NCBI RefSeq assembly: GCF_010365305.1
Contig: NZ_CP048279.1
Coordinates: 2,418,001 to 2,482,000, forward strand
DNA length: 64,000 nt
Direction of reading: 5' to 3'
Origin: Staphylococcus sp. MI 10-1553
GTDB taxonomy: Bacteria > Bacillota > Bacilli > Staphylococcales > Staphylococcaceae
A model generated the notes under the pieces. It had not been told where the DNA came from, did no database searches, and saw only the letters and a list, made by a program, of their open reading frames with translations. The translations under genes and the position numbers were made by a program. Positions 45,100-55,781 of the stretch are shown piece by piece (position 1 is the first letter of the stretch; the number at the start of each line of letters is the position of its first letter).

Positions 45100-46850
45100 G
45101 CTTCAGACCTCCTCAATGGATTGCGTACTTCGTGAAGACGTAATGCCACATCTTCGCGTAAACGGCGTGTCGTCAGTTTTTCCACTTGAATGGTCGGTAC
45201 GAATAAATCAAAGTGACGATAATTCTCAAGGTCTGGGAATTGATGTTGATACTGTTCAATGACTGTGCGTACCATTTCCCACTGTTCTGACGCTTTTATC
45301 TCATATTGATGTGCAACAAAGTCAATGATTTCTGCAATATTAATAAAGAAAAAGGCGTCATGTAAAAAATCACGGACGAGATCTACATCTTCTGTTTCGA
45401 TAAATGAGTTTTGGTTCACTTTACGATGCGCTTCAGGTGTGTCACGTAATTGCGGGTTTTGGGCACTCTCACTTAACAAGATCGGATTAAAGCGAACCCC
45501 GTCATGGAAGTCTTTCAATGCAATACGTGTCGGCCAACCCTCTTCATGAATCAACATCATATTTTGCGCGTGTGACTCAAACGCAATGCCATGGTAATAC
45601 AACATATGGATCATCGGCGTCACTGCGACACTTAAAAATTGTGCCATCCACTCTTCTGCACCATATTTGGACAGCCATGCATCAATGAGTGGTCGGTTGT
45701 CAGCGTCCACTGAATATAAAGCATTAAATGGAATAGCTGACTCATGCGATGCTAAATAATGATGAATATTTTCTCGCCAAATGACACCGAGTGCACCGTA
45801 AATACGTTGTTGTTTCACCTCGGACAAGGTCGGATTGTGATATGCATGGCCTAACACTTCACCTAGAAATACTGTCTTTAAATCTTGTTGTAAATACGTA
45901 TCTTTTGACTGAATACGTTTTAACCAATCCGTAATTTGTGCCGCATTTTCAATCGTGTGCGGGGCTAACACACGTTTCGTTGATGTATTCGTAATACTTA
46001 TCGGTGTTTTCAAATAATATTTGTTACGATCGGTCGGTGTGAGTGTTCGAATAGACTGTTGCGGCACATACATTTCGTCACTTGTTCCGAGCCATAACAT
46101 CTCTCCATGCATCCATGCTTCCGCAAATTCCACTTGAATGATATGTTCAAACTGCCACGGGTGTACCGGGATGAGCACCATCGTTTCAAGTGAATGCCCA
46201 TGTTGTTGGAGTGTCTTTTCAAATGCTGCCAACGTCTCTGCACCGAGCTGGCGTTGAAGCAATGCAACTGTATCGACACTCGTGGATACCGTCGTCTCCA
46301 CATAATCAGGTGCAATCGCAATCCACTGCAGTTGAAATGACGGTCGGAAATCCGGACCATAGCGGGCATTGTCGTCCAATGTAAAACCGAGACGTGATTT
46401 ATAACTCGGGTGATACATATGGCCTTCTATGGCATACGCTTCATAATCATCAAATGTCGTTAATGGCATAGATGATTGCTGTGCACGATAACGTTGCGCT
46501 TGCGTATCTTTAAGTTCGGTTTGTAACAATTCGACGATAAAGTCTTCTAGTTTTTGTTCATCTTTATCAAATGTAAAACGAACCTCTCGTAACAGTTGCA
46601 CATAGTCGAGAGTAACCGCTTCTTCCTCACCTGCAATACGCCAAACTGGAGAGATGAGCCTGAGTCGTTCAAAACTCTCGGACTGTTGCAGTTGCACACG
46701 ATACGTCGCGGCTTCACCCTCAATATCGTACGTATCACACCCGTCATCATCGAGCGGTGTCTGTTCATAACGCACCACGTCTTCATATATGAGTGACGTT
46801 ACCAACTGTTCCATGATACGTTGCCTCACTTGTTCAATCAGATGTTTCAT
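45096..46850 (-). CDS. sbnF: SbnF, NIS siderophore synthetase
   Basis: IucA/IucC-family synthetase of 584 residues that joins diaminopropionate derivatives during staphyloferrin B assembly. Family motifs: GHMYHPSYKSRLGF (near 137), IPVHPWQFEHI (near 227), SIRTLTP, KTPISITNTSTKR, and SHAQNMMLIHEEG...LKDFHDG (near 430). A FhuF-type ferric reductase region follows (about 400-560). Overlaps sbnE by 17 bases and sbnG by 4. Confidence 0.94.
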   Translation of the reverse strand: MKHLIEQVRQRIMEQLVTSLIYEDVVRYEQTPLDDDGCDTYDIEGEAATYRVQLQQSESFERLRLISPVWRIAGEEEAVTLDYVQLLREVRFTFDKDEQKLEDFIVELLQTELKDTQAQRYRAQQSSMPLTTFDDYEAYAIEGHMYHPSYKSRLGFTLDDNARYGPDFRPSFQLQWIAIAPDYVETTVSTSVDTVALLQRQLGAETLAAFEKTLQQHGHSLETMVLIPVHPWQFEHIIQVEFAEAWMHGEMLWLGTSDEMYVPQQSIRTLTPTDRNKYYLKTPISITNTSTKRVLAPHTIENAAQITDWLKRIQSKDTYLQQDLKTVFLGEVLGHAYHNPTLSEVKQQRIYGALGVIWRENIHHYLASHESAIPFNALYSVDADNRPLIDAWLSKYGAEEWMAQFLSVAVTPMIHMLYYHGIAFESHAQNMMLIHEEGWPTRIALKDFHDGVRFNPILLSESAQNPQLRDTPEAHRKVNQNSFIETEDVDLVRDFLHDAFFFINIAEIIDFVAHQYEIKASEQWEMVRTVIEQYQHQFPDLENYRHFDLFVPTIQVEKLTTRRLREDVALRLHEVRNPLRRSEA

Positions 46851-48552
46851 AAATACTGTCCTCCTCCTGACTTATCGGGTTAGGAATTTTAATATAAATC
46901 GGGTCTTCACCACGTTCTTGTAATTTACTCATCAAATTCGCCTTCGCAGCAAATGTCGGATTATAACGTAAATCTTCCAAACATTGCATTAATACATCAT
47001 GACCTTGTACACGTTCTTGCCACGTTTCCAATGTACGATTGACTGTTTGCCATAACATCTCTTCATCACCCGTTGCTTTTCCTAACGTAGAAACGAGATG
47101 GCCCAAATGGTTCACAATGACATAATATTTAAAACGGTGCCATGCTTCATGATGCGTATACACAACTGGACTGTCTGCACTCATTTGATGCGGAATCATC
47201 CCTTGTGCTGTGGCAATACGTTCAGAAACACAAATGCCTTCTAAATCGCGCACATAACAAATCGCTGGACGTCCATCTTTTAGCGCAATAAGTGTATTTT
47301 GGACGTGTGCTTCGAGACTAATCCCAGTGTGTGCAAATAATTCCAACATCGGCCAAATGACTTGATTTAAATACAATGTCAGCCAATCTTCACGAGATAA
47401 TCCACTACGCAACCAAGCTTGACCTAATTTTGACGTCGGCTCATCTGGCATCGTTTCAAATAAGCTTGCTAAGACGTGAATTTCTTCTAATGATTCGTAC
47501 TGTTCAATCCCTTCACGCACAATCATCGCACTATTGGCTAAAATATCTGTCGCAACATCATTGTCTATTTGTAATGCGCGGTAGCCTTGTTCAAACATTA
47601 GTTTAAATGTTGCCGTTTCATATTCTGGCTTAATCGCTGCTACAATTTCTGCCGCATCCAACGTTCTTTCAATTTGTTCGAAGTCATTTGTTCTCACAAA
47701 ATTCGTTATTTTAACTTGAACCGGCAACTTCAAATAAATATTCAACGCTTTTACGAATACTGTTCGCACAGATGACGTCGGATAAACGACATGGCCACGT
47801 TGTCCCAAGTCTTGAATCGTGCCATTTGCAATATGTTGCTGAATCGTCGGCTGTTGTTTGAGCACTTCAATTTGATAAGGATGAACTGGCAATAAACGAT
47901 ATGTTGCGGTATATTCATCTTCCTCGATTTGTGCAAGTTGACGCAAAGTTTCATCAACACGTGCTTCGTAATTAGGAACATAACGTTCGACTAATAAAGC
48001 TGGATCCACCGCTAAGTAGTGCAATTGGAACGCAACATGACATTCAGGTGCATACTGTTCGATATCTTCATCAGTAAAACCTGTAGCACTTTTCGGCGTC
48101 GGATGAAAAGGATGGCCAAGATAAAGTGATTGTTCTGATGCGATATAATGATTCTGATGGGGTGGTGCATGACGTCTTGCTTGATCGAGATAACGTGTTG
48201 TTCGTGAGATACTGTTACGTATATCTTGATAAACCGCTTCTACTATCGTTGTCTCAGTCGGCGAAGTTTCATCGTACGCAATCGCTTCAAGTAAATATCG
48301 AATCGTCTCAAGTGGTGTCAGTTGCGACACATGGCCGATGCTTTCTAAGTAAACGACTGAATCATACATGTGATGACCCATCGATGAGACATAGCGCAAC
48401 TTTCCACGTAACGTCAAATCATCTTTTAAAGCCACTTGCCACTGAGATGACCCTTCTCTTTTCGGACTACAGCCTTTTTCTCTAAAATAAATATTGAGTA
48501 GTCGTTCTAATGCAGCATGTTCCGCGCATTTGTTCATCTTAAAGTTTTGCAC
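46834..48552 (-). CDS. sbnE: SbnE, NIS siderophore synthetase
   Basis: IucA/IucC-family enzyme of 572 residues; it performs the first condensation of citrate with L-diaminopropionate. Motifs LYLGHPFHPTPKSATGF (near 137), LLPVHPYQIEVL (near 212), TSSVRTVF, KLPVQVKITNF, EAHVQNTL and RDLEG are present. The GTG at 48552 is taken as start because the product MQNFKMNKCAEHAALERLL aligns with S. aureus SbnE from its first residue. Overlaps sbnD by 14 bases. Confidence 0.93.
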   Translation of the reverse strand: MQNFKMNKCAEHAALERLLNIYFREKGCSPKREGSSQWQVALKDDLTLRGKLRYVSSMGHHMYDSVVYLESIGHVSQLTPLETIRYLLEAIAYDETSPTETTIVEAVYQDIRNSISRTTRYLDQARRHAPPHQNHYIASEQSLYLGHPFHPTPKSATGFTDEDIEQYAPECHVAFQLHYLAVDPALLVERYVPNYEARVDETLRQLAQIEEDEYTATYRLLPVHPYQIEVLKQQPTIQQHIANGTIQDLGQRGHVVYPTSSVRTVFVKALNIYLKLPVQVKITNFVRTNDFEQIERTLDAAEIVAAIKPEYETATFKLMFEQGYRALQIDNDVATDILANSAMIVREGIEQYESLEEIHVLASLFETMPDEPTSKLGQAWLRSGLSREDWLTLYLNQVIWPMLELFAHTGISLEAHVQNTLIALKDGRPAICYVRDLEGICVSERIATAQGMIPHQMSADSPVVYTHHEAWHRFKYYVIVNHLGHLVSTLGKATGDEEMLWQTVNRTLETWQERVQGHDVLMQCLEDLRYNPTFAAKANLMSKLQERGEDPIYIKIPNPISQEEDSIYETSD

Positions 48553-49801
48553 GTTGCTCTTTAACCTCCCAAAAACCCGTCAATATTGGGTTAATTTTTT
48601 GATTTTTAATATGTGACGTCCATAATAGCGTGCTACTGAATGCGAAAATAACGCCCATTAGGATAAATGTTGTCGTCGGTGCGGTATAACTCGTCACCAT
48701 TGCACCACTCAAACTACCGACGATTTGCCCGACCACTAAGAAACTATTCGTTGAGCCTACAAATGTCGCTTTCAGTTGGTGATGACTCGCATTCACAACG
48801 ACAAACATGACACTTTGAATGAGCGCACTATAAGTTAAACCTTGTAACACACGTGCGATACCCAACATCCACAAGTCTGTCGCCACACCTTGCCAAAGTA
48901 CACTCATACCACATAAAATACTCGCAATAATATATACATTTTTGACATAAGCTTTATCATTGAAGTAACCCCAAAAAGGCGCACTCATCATCGAAGCCGT
49001 CCAAAACGCTGACTGTAAAATCCCGACTGCCGCACGATCATCAATGTGAACATGATTGACGGTGCTCACTAATGGGGCCAAAGCAGTCATCATGCCATAC
49101 ATCGCAAAATTCGCTAATACGCCGACGATAATGAAACGACAAGTCAGTTGGGTACACAACAAACATTTCATCGATTGTCGAACACTTTTCTTAACTAGTG
49201 GCTGTTCTGTATTCGCGTACGTATGTGTTGTTTCAATTAAGAAAAAGACACCCAGAATACTCATCAACAAAGTGATAAGACCTATCAAGAATAAGAGCGC
49301 TTGAAAACCGAGCACCGTCGCGAGCACACCGCCGATCAGTGGACCCACGAGAGAGCCGGCACTCACAGCACTTTGTAATTTACCGAGTACCGCACCACGC
49401 TCAGATTCCGGGGCTTCACCACTTGCAAATGCACTCGAAGCTTCGACGACACCGCCAAATAAACCTTGCAATAAGCGTACGAGAACAAATTGAAACGGTG
49501 TCGTACAAAAAGCCATTAATAAGAGACATAGCCCTAAGCCGAACAATGCACGCAAAACCATCCATTTTCGGCTCAGTCGGTCACCGAGCTTTCCCCATAA
49601 TGGAGAAGCTAACATCGTTGTAATCGCAGGCGCCGCAATGGCAATCCCACTCCACAACTGAATTTCAAAAACGGTCAACTGTTTCAAAGACGCCATATAG
49701 ATTGGAAGTAATGGAACTAAAACGGTCAGCCCCGCTATGGCCATAAACTGACCGAGCCATAGCGTTCTGAAATTACGTCGCCACGTTTGTTCTATGGTCA
49801 T
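48539..49801 (-). CDS. sbnD: SbnD, staphyloferrin B exporter (MFS)
   Basis: A 420-residue major-facilitator protein with 12 membrane segments, DHA1 type. Motif A GKLGDRLSRKWMVLRA (near 70) and the antiporter motif GPLIGGVLATVLGFQALLF (near 158) are visible. In S. aureus SbnD secretes staphyloferrin B. Its start lies within the 3' end of sbnC, fixing it in the operon. This stretch is richer in G and C than the rest of the window. Confidence 0.93.
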   Translation of the reverse strand: MTIEQTWRRNFRTLWLGQFMAIAGLTVLVPLLPIYMASLKQLTVFEIQLWSGIAIAAPAITTMLASPLWGKLGDRLSRKWMVLRALFGLGLCLLLMAFCTTPFQFVLVRLLQGLFGGVVEASSAFASGEAPESERGAVLGKLQSAVSAGSLVGPLIGGVLATVLGFQALLFLIGLITLLMSILGVFFLIETTHTYANTEQPLVKKSVRQSMKCLLCTQLTCRFIIVGVLANFAMYGMMTALAPLVSTVNHVHIDDRAAVGILQSAFWTASMMSAPFWGYFNDKAYVKNVYIIASILCGMSVLWQGVATDLWMLGIARVLQGLTYSALIQSVMFVVVNASHHQLKATFVGSTNSFLVVGQIVGSLSGAMVTSYTAPTTTFILMGVIFAFSSTLLWTSHIKNQKINPILTGFWEVKEQRAKL

Positions 49802-51548
49802 CTGTCCCTTTCATTGGATTTGGTACACGACCAATACTCGATGGCATACTTCCACCACCGTCACCACGCTGATGTAACAATGGCAGTAAAATGCGTTTGA
49901 ATGGCCATGTTTCGTGCGTAAAAATAATGCGTTCCACTTTTTCGGACGTCCCCGGCAACCAATCTACTGTGTCGATGTGACGTTGCGTCGCTTGTCTCAA
50001 CTGTGTCATCAATTCCGTTTCAGATACTTTAAATACATCGACTAAAGCATCGACAATCGCATACAAATTGACACTCACTGCTAACGTTTGAAAATAAGCA
50101 AAAAATGTTTCGATATCTTCATTCAATAGTGTGTTCGGCGTATCTTTTCTCACCGCATAATTCGGCAGTTCAAAACCTTGCGCTGTTAACCACTCAGGGA
50201 AAATGCGGACGGTATCATGATCACGCAATACAAATTCAGTCACACGCCCTTCTCGAAAAACAACTAACACATTTTGACCGTGCAGTTCAGGCAACACACC
50301 GTATTTCATCAATGAGAGTGTCATCTTTAAAAATGCATCGCTCATTTGCTCAAATAATGCAGTGATTTGTTCGGTCGTTGGATTGTCAGTCTCTAAAATG
50401 CGTTTATAGAGTGTCGGTTCATGTGCCGCGAGTGCCGCCATCGAAGTGAGGATTTGTGCATCTTTTACTGACTCAGGGTAATGACGTAACTGCATGGTGA
50501 GGTGTCCCGATTGATCTTGAAAAGTATCTTGTGCTTCATTCATGTATGACCACCACACCGTTTCGTCACACAACTTCACACGACCGTTCAATGACGTATC
50601 TTGGGCGATAATGTCACGCAATAACGCTTCTCCGGCTTCTCCATTTTTCATGTAACGTGTCGGCGTCAGTCTCAGCGCACCCAGTGATTGCATTGAAAAC
50701 GGCACTTTCAGATGCGTGAATGGCGCGTCTATTGGTATCAATGTTCGCATAGATGAAGAAGAGAGATATTGTCCCATCGTCACATCAAGCAAGACGACGA
50801 TATCTTGTTTGATCTCTGCACTAAATTGAATCGGTAAGACATGTTCATATTGCCAAGGATGTACCGGAAAAATGATATAGTCCGCGGTGTCATAACCTTT
50901 CTCAATCAGTGCTTGTTGACATCGAGACAAAGTGTCACCCCAAAACTGCGCGTACTGTTCGTCTGTCACGCCTTTACCTTTTATTAAGTGTGACTTTTGA
51001 ATCGCAACGGTCTGAATAGCTAATGGTTGATGATATTCCGCTTGATACAGTGCATAATCTTTTGCTGACAACCCTCTTTTTTCTTTTGCGACTGGATGAA
51101 AAGGTCTGTCTTTCAAACTGGCAAGCTGTTCTGACAAGACGAATGGATGTTCTGAAGCTTTAAACCCATCATATTGTGCTGTTAACTCGGTCACAGCTGT
51201 CTCCAATCCCTCTGCAAAGCGCGCATGTGCCCACTCAGTCGCTAAATCTGCATTCATTGTGACAAATAATTCCCACAATTCATGCACTGTCAAAGGCATA
51301 CACGTTTTACTTTCAATGTGAAACACTGCCTCTCCATTGAAGCGATACACATTCAGACCACTAAAATAAACCGGAATGAGCAACACAATCCCCTTTTTCT
51401 CATAACGTAAATACGCCTGTTGCTGTATCATTAATCGTTCACTCGTCGATGCAATGCCACCTAAATCTTCAAATAATAACGCATCCACAAGGTCTTGTAA
51501 TATGTATTGTTGTGCACGCGTTACATTGTGTTCGTGTTCGCTTACCAT
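49773..51548 (-). CDS. sbnC: SbnC, NIS siderophore synthetase
   Basis: Third IucA/IucC-family synthetase, 591 residues, completing staphyloferrin B with alpha-ketoglutarate-bearing intermediates. Motifs: RPFHPVAKEKRG (near 143), FPVHPWQYEHV (near 223), SSSMRTLIPI, LGALRLTPTRYMKNGE, LHGQNVLV and LRDHDTVR. The ATG at 51548 is preferred: AGGAG is eight bases upstream, while the GTG at 51557 is inside that site. It overlaps sbnD by 29 bases. The C-terminal GGGSMPSSIGRVPNPM is like S. aureus SbnC. Confidence 0.94.
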   Translation of the reverse strand: MVSEHEHNVTRAQQYILQDLVDALLFEDLGGIASTSERLMIQQQAYLRYEKKGIVLLIPVYFSGLNVYRFNGEAVFHIESKTCMPLTVHELWELFVTMNADLATEWAHARFAEGLETAVTELTAQYDGFKASEHPFVLSEQLASLKDRPFHPVAKEKRGLSAKDYALYQAEYHQPLAIQTVAIQKSHLIKGKGVTDEQYAQFWGDTLSRCQQALIEKGYDTADYIIFPVHPWQYEHVLPIQFSAEIKQDIVVLLDVTMGQYLSSSSMRTLIPIDAPFTHLKVPFSMQSLGALRLTPTRYMKNGEAGEALLRDIIAQDTSLNGRVKLCDETVWWSYMNEAQDTFQDQSGHLTMQLRHYPESVKDAQILTSMAALAAHEPTLYKRILETDNPTTEQITALFEQMSDAFLKMTLSLMKYGVLPELHGQNVLVVFREGRVTEFVLRDHDTVRIFPEWLTAQGFELPNYAVRKDTPNTLLNEDIETFFAYFQTLAVSVNLYAIVDALVDVFKVSETELMTQLRQATQRHIDTVDWLPGTSEKVERIIFTHETWPFKRILLPLLHQRGDGGGSMPSSIGRVPNPMKGTDDHRTNVAT

Positions 51549-51559
51549 ATATGCCACTC

Positions 51560-52570
51560 CTAATAAAGACTTAATGTTGTGCCTATATTTTCAGCTTGCG
51601 CACGTTGATAAATGAAGTACGCACTCGCAATGTCTTCAATCGCCATGCCCATTGGATTCAACAAAATAATCTCATCGTCATGTTCACGTCCGACCTTCTC
51701 ACCTGTCACAAGTTGTCCGAGTTCAGCGTGCAACTGCTCTCGACTAAATAGGCCGTCTTGAACAAGTTGATGTATCGTTTTCTTTTCGCGATTACTTTGT
51801 GACCAATCATCTACAACGACTTTATCTGCTTTAATGAACACTTCTTTATGCACATCCATAATCGAAATGTTGCTTACAAATGCGCCTTGACGTAACCAGT
51901 CGTATTCGATGTACGGTTGATCCGTCACTGTACATGGAATAACGACATCACCATTTTCAACTGCTTCACGTGCAGATTGGGCTTGAACCCATGTGATATC
52001 TGGTCTTTGTGCGGACCATTTTTCAATCATTTTTTGTGATGCTGCTTCAAATTGATCATATAAATAAACATTTTGTATATGATTGAACTGTTCAAGCATC
52101 GTTTGGAGCTGTTTATCACCAATCAAGCCGCAACCGATAATCGTTAAGTTTTCAAAACCTGGTCGCGCCAAGTGACGTGCCGCAATCGCTGAAACGGCTG
52201 CTGTACGCATACTACTGATTAAACTTGCTTCCATTACAGCAATCGGGTAATTCGTTTCTGGATCATTTAAAATAATGACGGCACTGGCACGTTCAATTTG
52301 ACGTTTTGAAGGGTTGTCGTGTTTACTACCAATCCACTTAATTCCTGACACTGAATGATTACCACCGATATGACTTGGCATCGCAATAATGCGGTCGGCG
52401 ATATGACCATTTTCAGCATCTTGACGTAAATAAGGTTTCAACGGTTGGACGAAATCTTGATTCGCATGTGCGGTTAATGCTTCTGTTAATGCATCGACAT
52501 AAATTTGTGACTGTGCTCCTCCTGCTTGTTCAATGTCCGTACGATTTAAATACAATAATGGATGTTTCAT
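51560..52570 (-). CDS. sbnB: SbnB, ACEGA dehydrogenase
   Basis: Ornithine-cyclodeaminase-fold NAD enzyme of 336 residues, the S. aureus length. It oxidatively hydrolyses N-(1-amino-1-carboxy-2-ethyl)-glutamate from SbnA to L-2,3-diaminopropionate and alpha-ketoglutarate. The NAD motif IIGCGLIGDKQL (near 150), the substrate region GIKWIGSKHDN and the SSMRTAAVSAIAA helix are clear. ATG at 52570, just after the sbnA stop, gives MKHPLLYLNRTDIEQAGG, aligning with S. aureus; the frame extends to 52585. Confidence 0.95.
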   Translation of the reverse strand: MKHPLLYLNRTDIEQAGGAQSQIYVDALTEALTAHANQDFVQPLKPYLRQDAENGHIADRIIAMPSHIGGNHSVSGIKWIGSKHDNPSKRQIERASAVIILNDPETNYPIAVMEASLISSMRTAAVSAIAARHLARPGFENLTIIGCGLIGDKQLQTMLEQFNHIQNVYLYDQFEAASQKMIEKWSAQRPDITWVQAQSAREAVENGDVVIPCTVTDQPYIEYDWLRQGAFVSNISIMDVHKEVFIKADKVVVDDWSQSNREKKTIHQLVQDGLFSREQLHAELGQLVTGEKVGREHDDEIILLNPMGMAIEDIASAYFIYQRAQAENIGTTLSLY

Positions 52571-52571
52571 A

Positions 52572-53579
<1,008 letters not shown>

Positions 53580-53595
53580 TTAAACGATTATTATT

Positions 53596-53614
53596 GAGAA
53601 TGATTCTCATTATC
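53596..53614. promoter_or_regulatory. Fur box upstream of sbnA
   Basis: GAGAATGATTCTCATTATC is close to the Fur consensus (two differences) and lies 47-65 bases upstream of sbnA, within its likely promoter. Confidence 0.9.
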
Positions 53615-53726
53615 GTTTATGGTGGCATTATATTGATATTCAATTTATAAGTCAAACATTTATAACTTTTGTTAAAAAGATAAAATTATTATTGACTTAT
53701 GGTTTGAAATTCGACATACTTTAATT

Positions 53727-53745
53727 GATAATGATTCTCATTATT
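53727..53745. promoter_or_regulatory. Fur box upstream of sirA
   Basis: GATAATGATTCTCATTATT differs from the 19-base Fur consensus at two positions and lies 41-59 bases upstream of sirA. Together with the box at 53596 it places both arms of the divergent locus under iron control. Confidence 0.9.
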
Positions 53746-53785
53746 TTTGAAAATACCGATGATACATAGGAGGAAATTTAGTCTC

Positions 53786-54769
53786 ATGAATAAACTTTTA
53801 CAGCTACTCGTTTTACCTTTAGTCTTATTACTTGTCTTATCTGCGTGTGGCAATTCAAGTAACAAAGAAGAGTCAGGAAAGAAAGCAGATACAACAACAA
53901 TTAAACACACAATGGGAACGACTGAAATCAAAGGCGAACCTAAACGTGTTGTAACTTTATATCAAGGCGCAACGGATGTCGCAGTTTCATTAGGTGTTAA
54001 ACCAGTGGGCGCAGTAGAATCTTGGACACAAGCACCACAATTTGAATACCTTAGAGATGATTTGAAAGACACGAAAAATGTCGGTCAAGAACCTACGCCG
54101 AACTTAGAAGAAATCTCAAAATTAAAACCTGATCTCATCGTTGCTTCTAAAGTGAGAAACGAAAAAGTGTATGATCAATTGTCAAAAATCGCACCAACGA
54201 TTACGACAGATACAGTTTATAAATTTAAAGATACAACTGAAATGATGGGGAAAGCTTTAGGGAAAGAAAGAGAAGCACAATCATTACTTAAAAAATATGA
54301 CGATAAAGTCAAAACATTCCAAAAAGATGCTAAAGCAAAATACGGCGATGCATGGCCTATTTCAGCTTCTGTTGTGAACTTCCGTGCTGACCAAACACGT
54401 ATTTATGCAGGTGGTTATGCTGGAGATATTTTACAAGATTTAGGATTCAAACGTCCTGAGGCACAACAAAAAGAAGTGGATAAAGGGAAAGACATTATTC
54501 AATTGACTTCAAAAGAAAGTATTCCGTTGATGGATGCTGATCAAATCTTCATTTTCAAATCAGATCCTAAAGCCGCAGATGCCGACCTTGTACAAAAAAC
54601 AGAACAAGAATGGACATCCAGCACAGAATGGAAAAACTTAGACGCTGTGAAAAAAGGACATGTCGTTGATGGTGTAGACGAAATCACTTGGAACTTAGCA
54701 GGTGGTTACCAATCTTCACTTAAATTGATTGACGATTTATACGAAAAACTCGATATTAAAAAGCAATAA
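53786..54769 (+). CDS. sirA: SirA, staphyloferrin B-binding lipoprotein
   Basis: Class III substrate-binding lipoprotein of 327 residues. The signal peptide ends in the lipobox LSAC, so the mature protein starts at a lipidated cysteine (about residue 18). The two-lobed siderophore-binding fold follows: GEPKRVVTLYQGATDVAVSLGVKPVGAVE and PNLEEISKLKPDLIVAS. It captures ferric staphyloferrin B for SirBC. ATG at 53786 is chosen from the signal peptide; AGGAGG is 12 bases upstream, slightly far. Confidence 0.95.
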   Translation: MNKLLQLLVLPLVLLLVLSACGNSSNKEESGKKADTTTIKHTMGTTEIKGEPKRVVTLYQGATDVAVSLGVKPVGAVESWTQAPQFEYLRDDLKDTKNVGQEPTPNLEEISKLKPDLIVASKVRNEKVYDQLSKIAPTITTDTVYKFKDTTEMMGKALGKEREAQSLLKKYDDKVKTFQKDAKAKYGDAWPISASVVNFRADQTRIYAGGYAGDILQDLGFKRPEAQQKEVDKGKDIIQLTSKESIPLMDADQIFIFKSDPKAADADLVQKTEQEWTSSTEWKNLDAVKKGHVVDGVDEITWNLAGGYQSSLKLIDDLYEKLDIKKQ

Positions 54770-54785
54770 CATAAGGAGTTACATT

Positions 54786-55781
54786 ATGTCGCTTAAACCG
54801 ATACACCACTTATTTATCGCAAGTGTATGTCTTGTCATTGTATCGTTTTTAAGCCTAATGATTGGAAACACGCTTGTATCACTGCCTCAGTTGATACAGG
54901 CGTTGTTCCACTTTGACGGCCAAAACGATATCCATACGCTTGTGACAGGTTCACGTGCTTCGCGAACAATCATCGCTCTACTTACAGGTGCCGCCCTCGC
55001 AGTTGCAGGTCTATTCATGCAAGTGCTCACTCGGAATGCGGTCGCTTCACCTGGACTGTTCGGTGTCAATGCAGGTGCCGTCTTTTTTATCGTCACGGGC
55101 GTCACATTGATTCGTGTTCATTCATTTGAAGCACTCGTCGTGATGGCTTTTGTAGGGGCTATTCTCGTCACGATACTTGTCGTCGCATTAGGCATGTTTA
55201 AACAAGCACGTTTTTCACCTCAACGCGTCATCCTTGCCGGCGCATCAATTTCAATGCTGTTCACCGCCTTTACACAAGGCATTTTAATTATGAACGAAAC
55301 GAATCTCCAAGGCTTATTGTTTTGGCTGAGTGGTTCTGTATCATTGCGGAATATTTGGGACATACCGTGGATGATGGCGATCATACTTTTGTTTCTCATT
55401 GTTGCATTTTTCATGGCGCCACATCTCAATATTTTGATGACAAGCGATGAGATTGCGACAGGGTTAGGTCAAAATGTAAAGCGCATCAAATGGGTCATTG
55501 TGTTCGTGATTAGTGTGCTCGCAGGAAGTTCCGTCGCACTTGCCGGTTCGATTGTATTTGTCGGACTCATCATTCCAAATATCGCCAAACTCATACTGCC
55601 CCCTCGCTATCAGTTATTGGTTCCATACACTGCATTGCTCGGGTCTTGTTTAATGATCAGTGCGGATATTTTTGCGCGATTAATCATTCGACCGCTAGAG
55701 TTACCCGTGGGCATTATTACAGGTATTTTGGGCGCTTTAGTGTTGATTTATCTTATGAAAAAGGGGATTTACCGTGTATGA
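54786..55781 (+). CDS. sirB: SirB, staphyloferrin B permease
   Basis: FecCD-type permease of 331 residues, equal to S. aureus SirB. Motifs GSRASRTIIALLTGAALAVAGLFMQ (near 56), NAVASPGLFGVNAGAVF and GSIVFVGLIIPNIAKLILPPRYQ are present. ATG at 54786 follows AAGGAG by seven bases, 16 bases after sirA. No ATPase gene is in the sir operon; FhuC is the likely energy source, as shown for S. aureus. Confidence 0.95.
   Translation: MSLKPIHHLFIASVCLVIVSFLSLMIGNTLVSLPQLIQALFHFDGQNDIHTLVTGSRASRTIIALLTGAALAVAGLFMQVLTRNAVASPGLFGVNAGAVFFIVTGVTLIRVHSFEALVVMAFVGAILVTILVVALGMFKQARFSPQRVILAGASISMLFTAFTQGILIMNETNLQGLLFWLSGSVSLRNIWDIPWMMAIILLFLIVAFFMAPHLNILMTSDEIATGLGQNVKRIKWVIVFVISVLAGSSVALAGSIVFVGLIIPNIAKLILPPRYQLLVPYTALLGSCLMISADIFARLIIRPLELPVGIITGILGALVLIYLMKKGIYRV

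Noticed and set aside
53689..53931. 80-codon frame over the sbnA-sirA promoter region
   Set aside because: Antisense to the sirA signal peptide region and covers a Fur box; no ribosome binding site.
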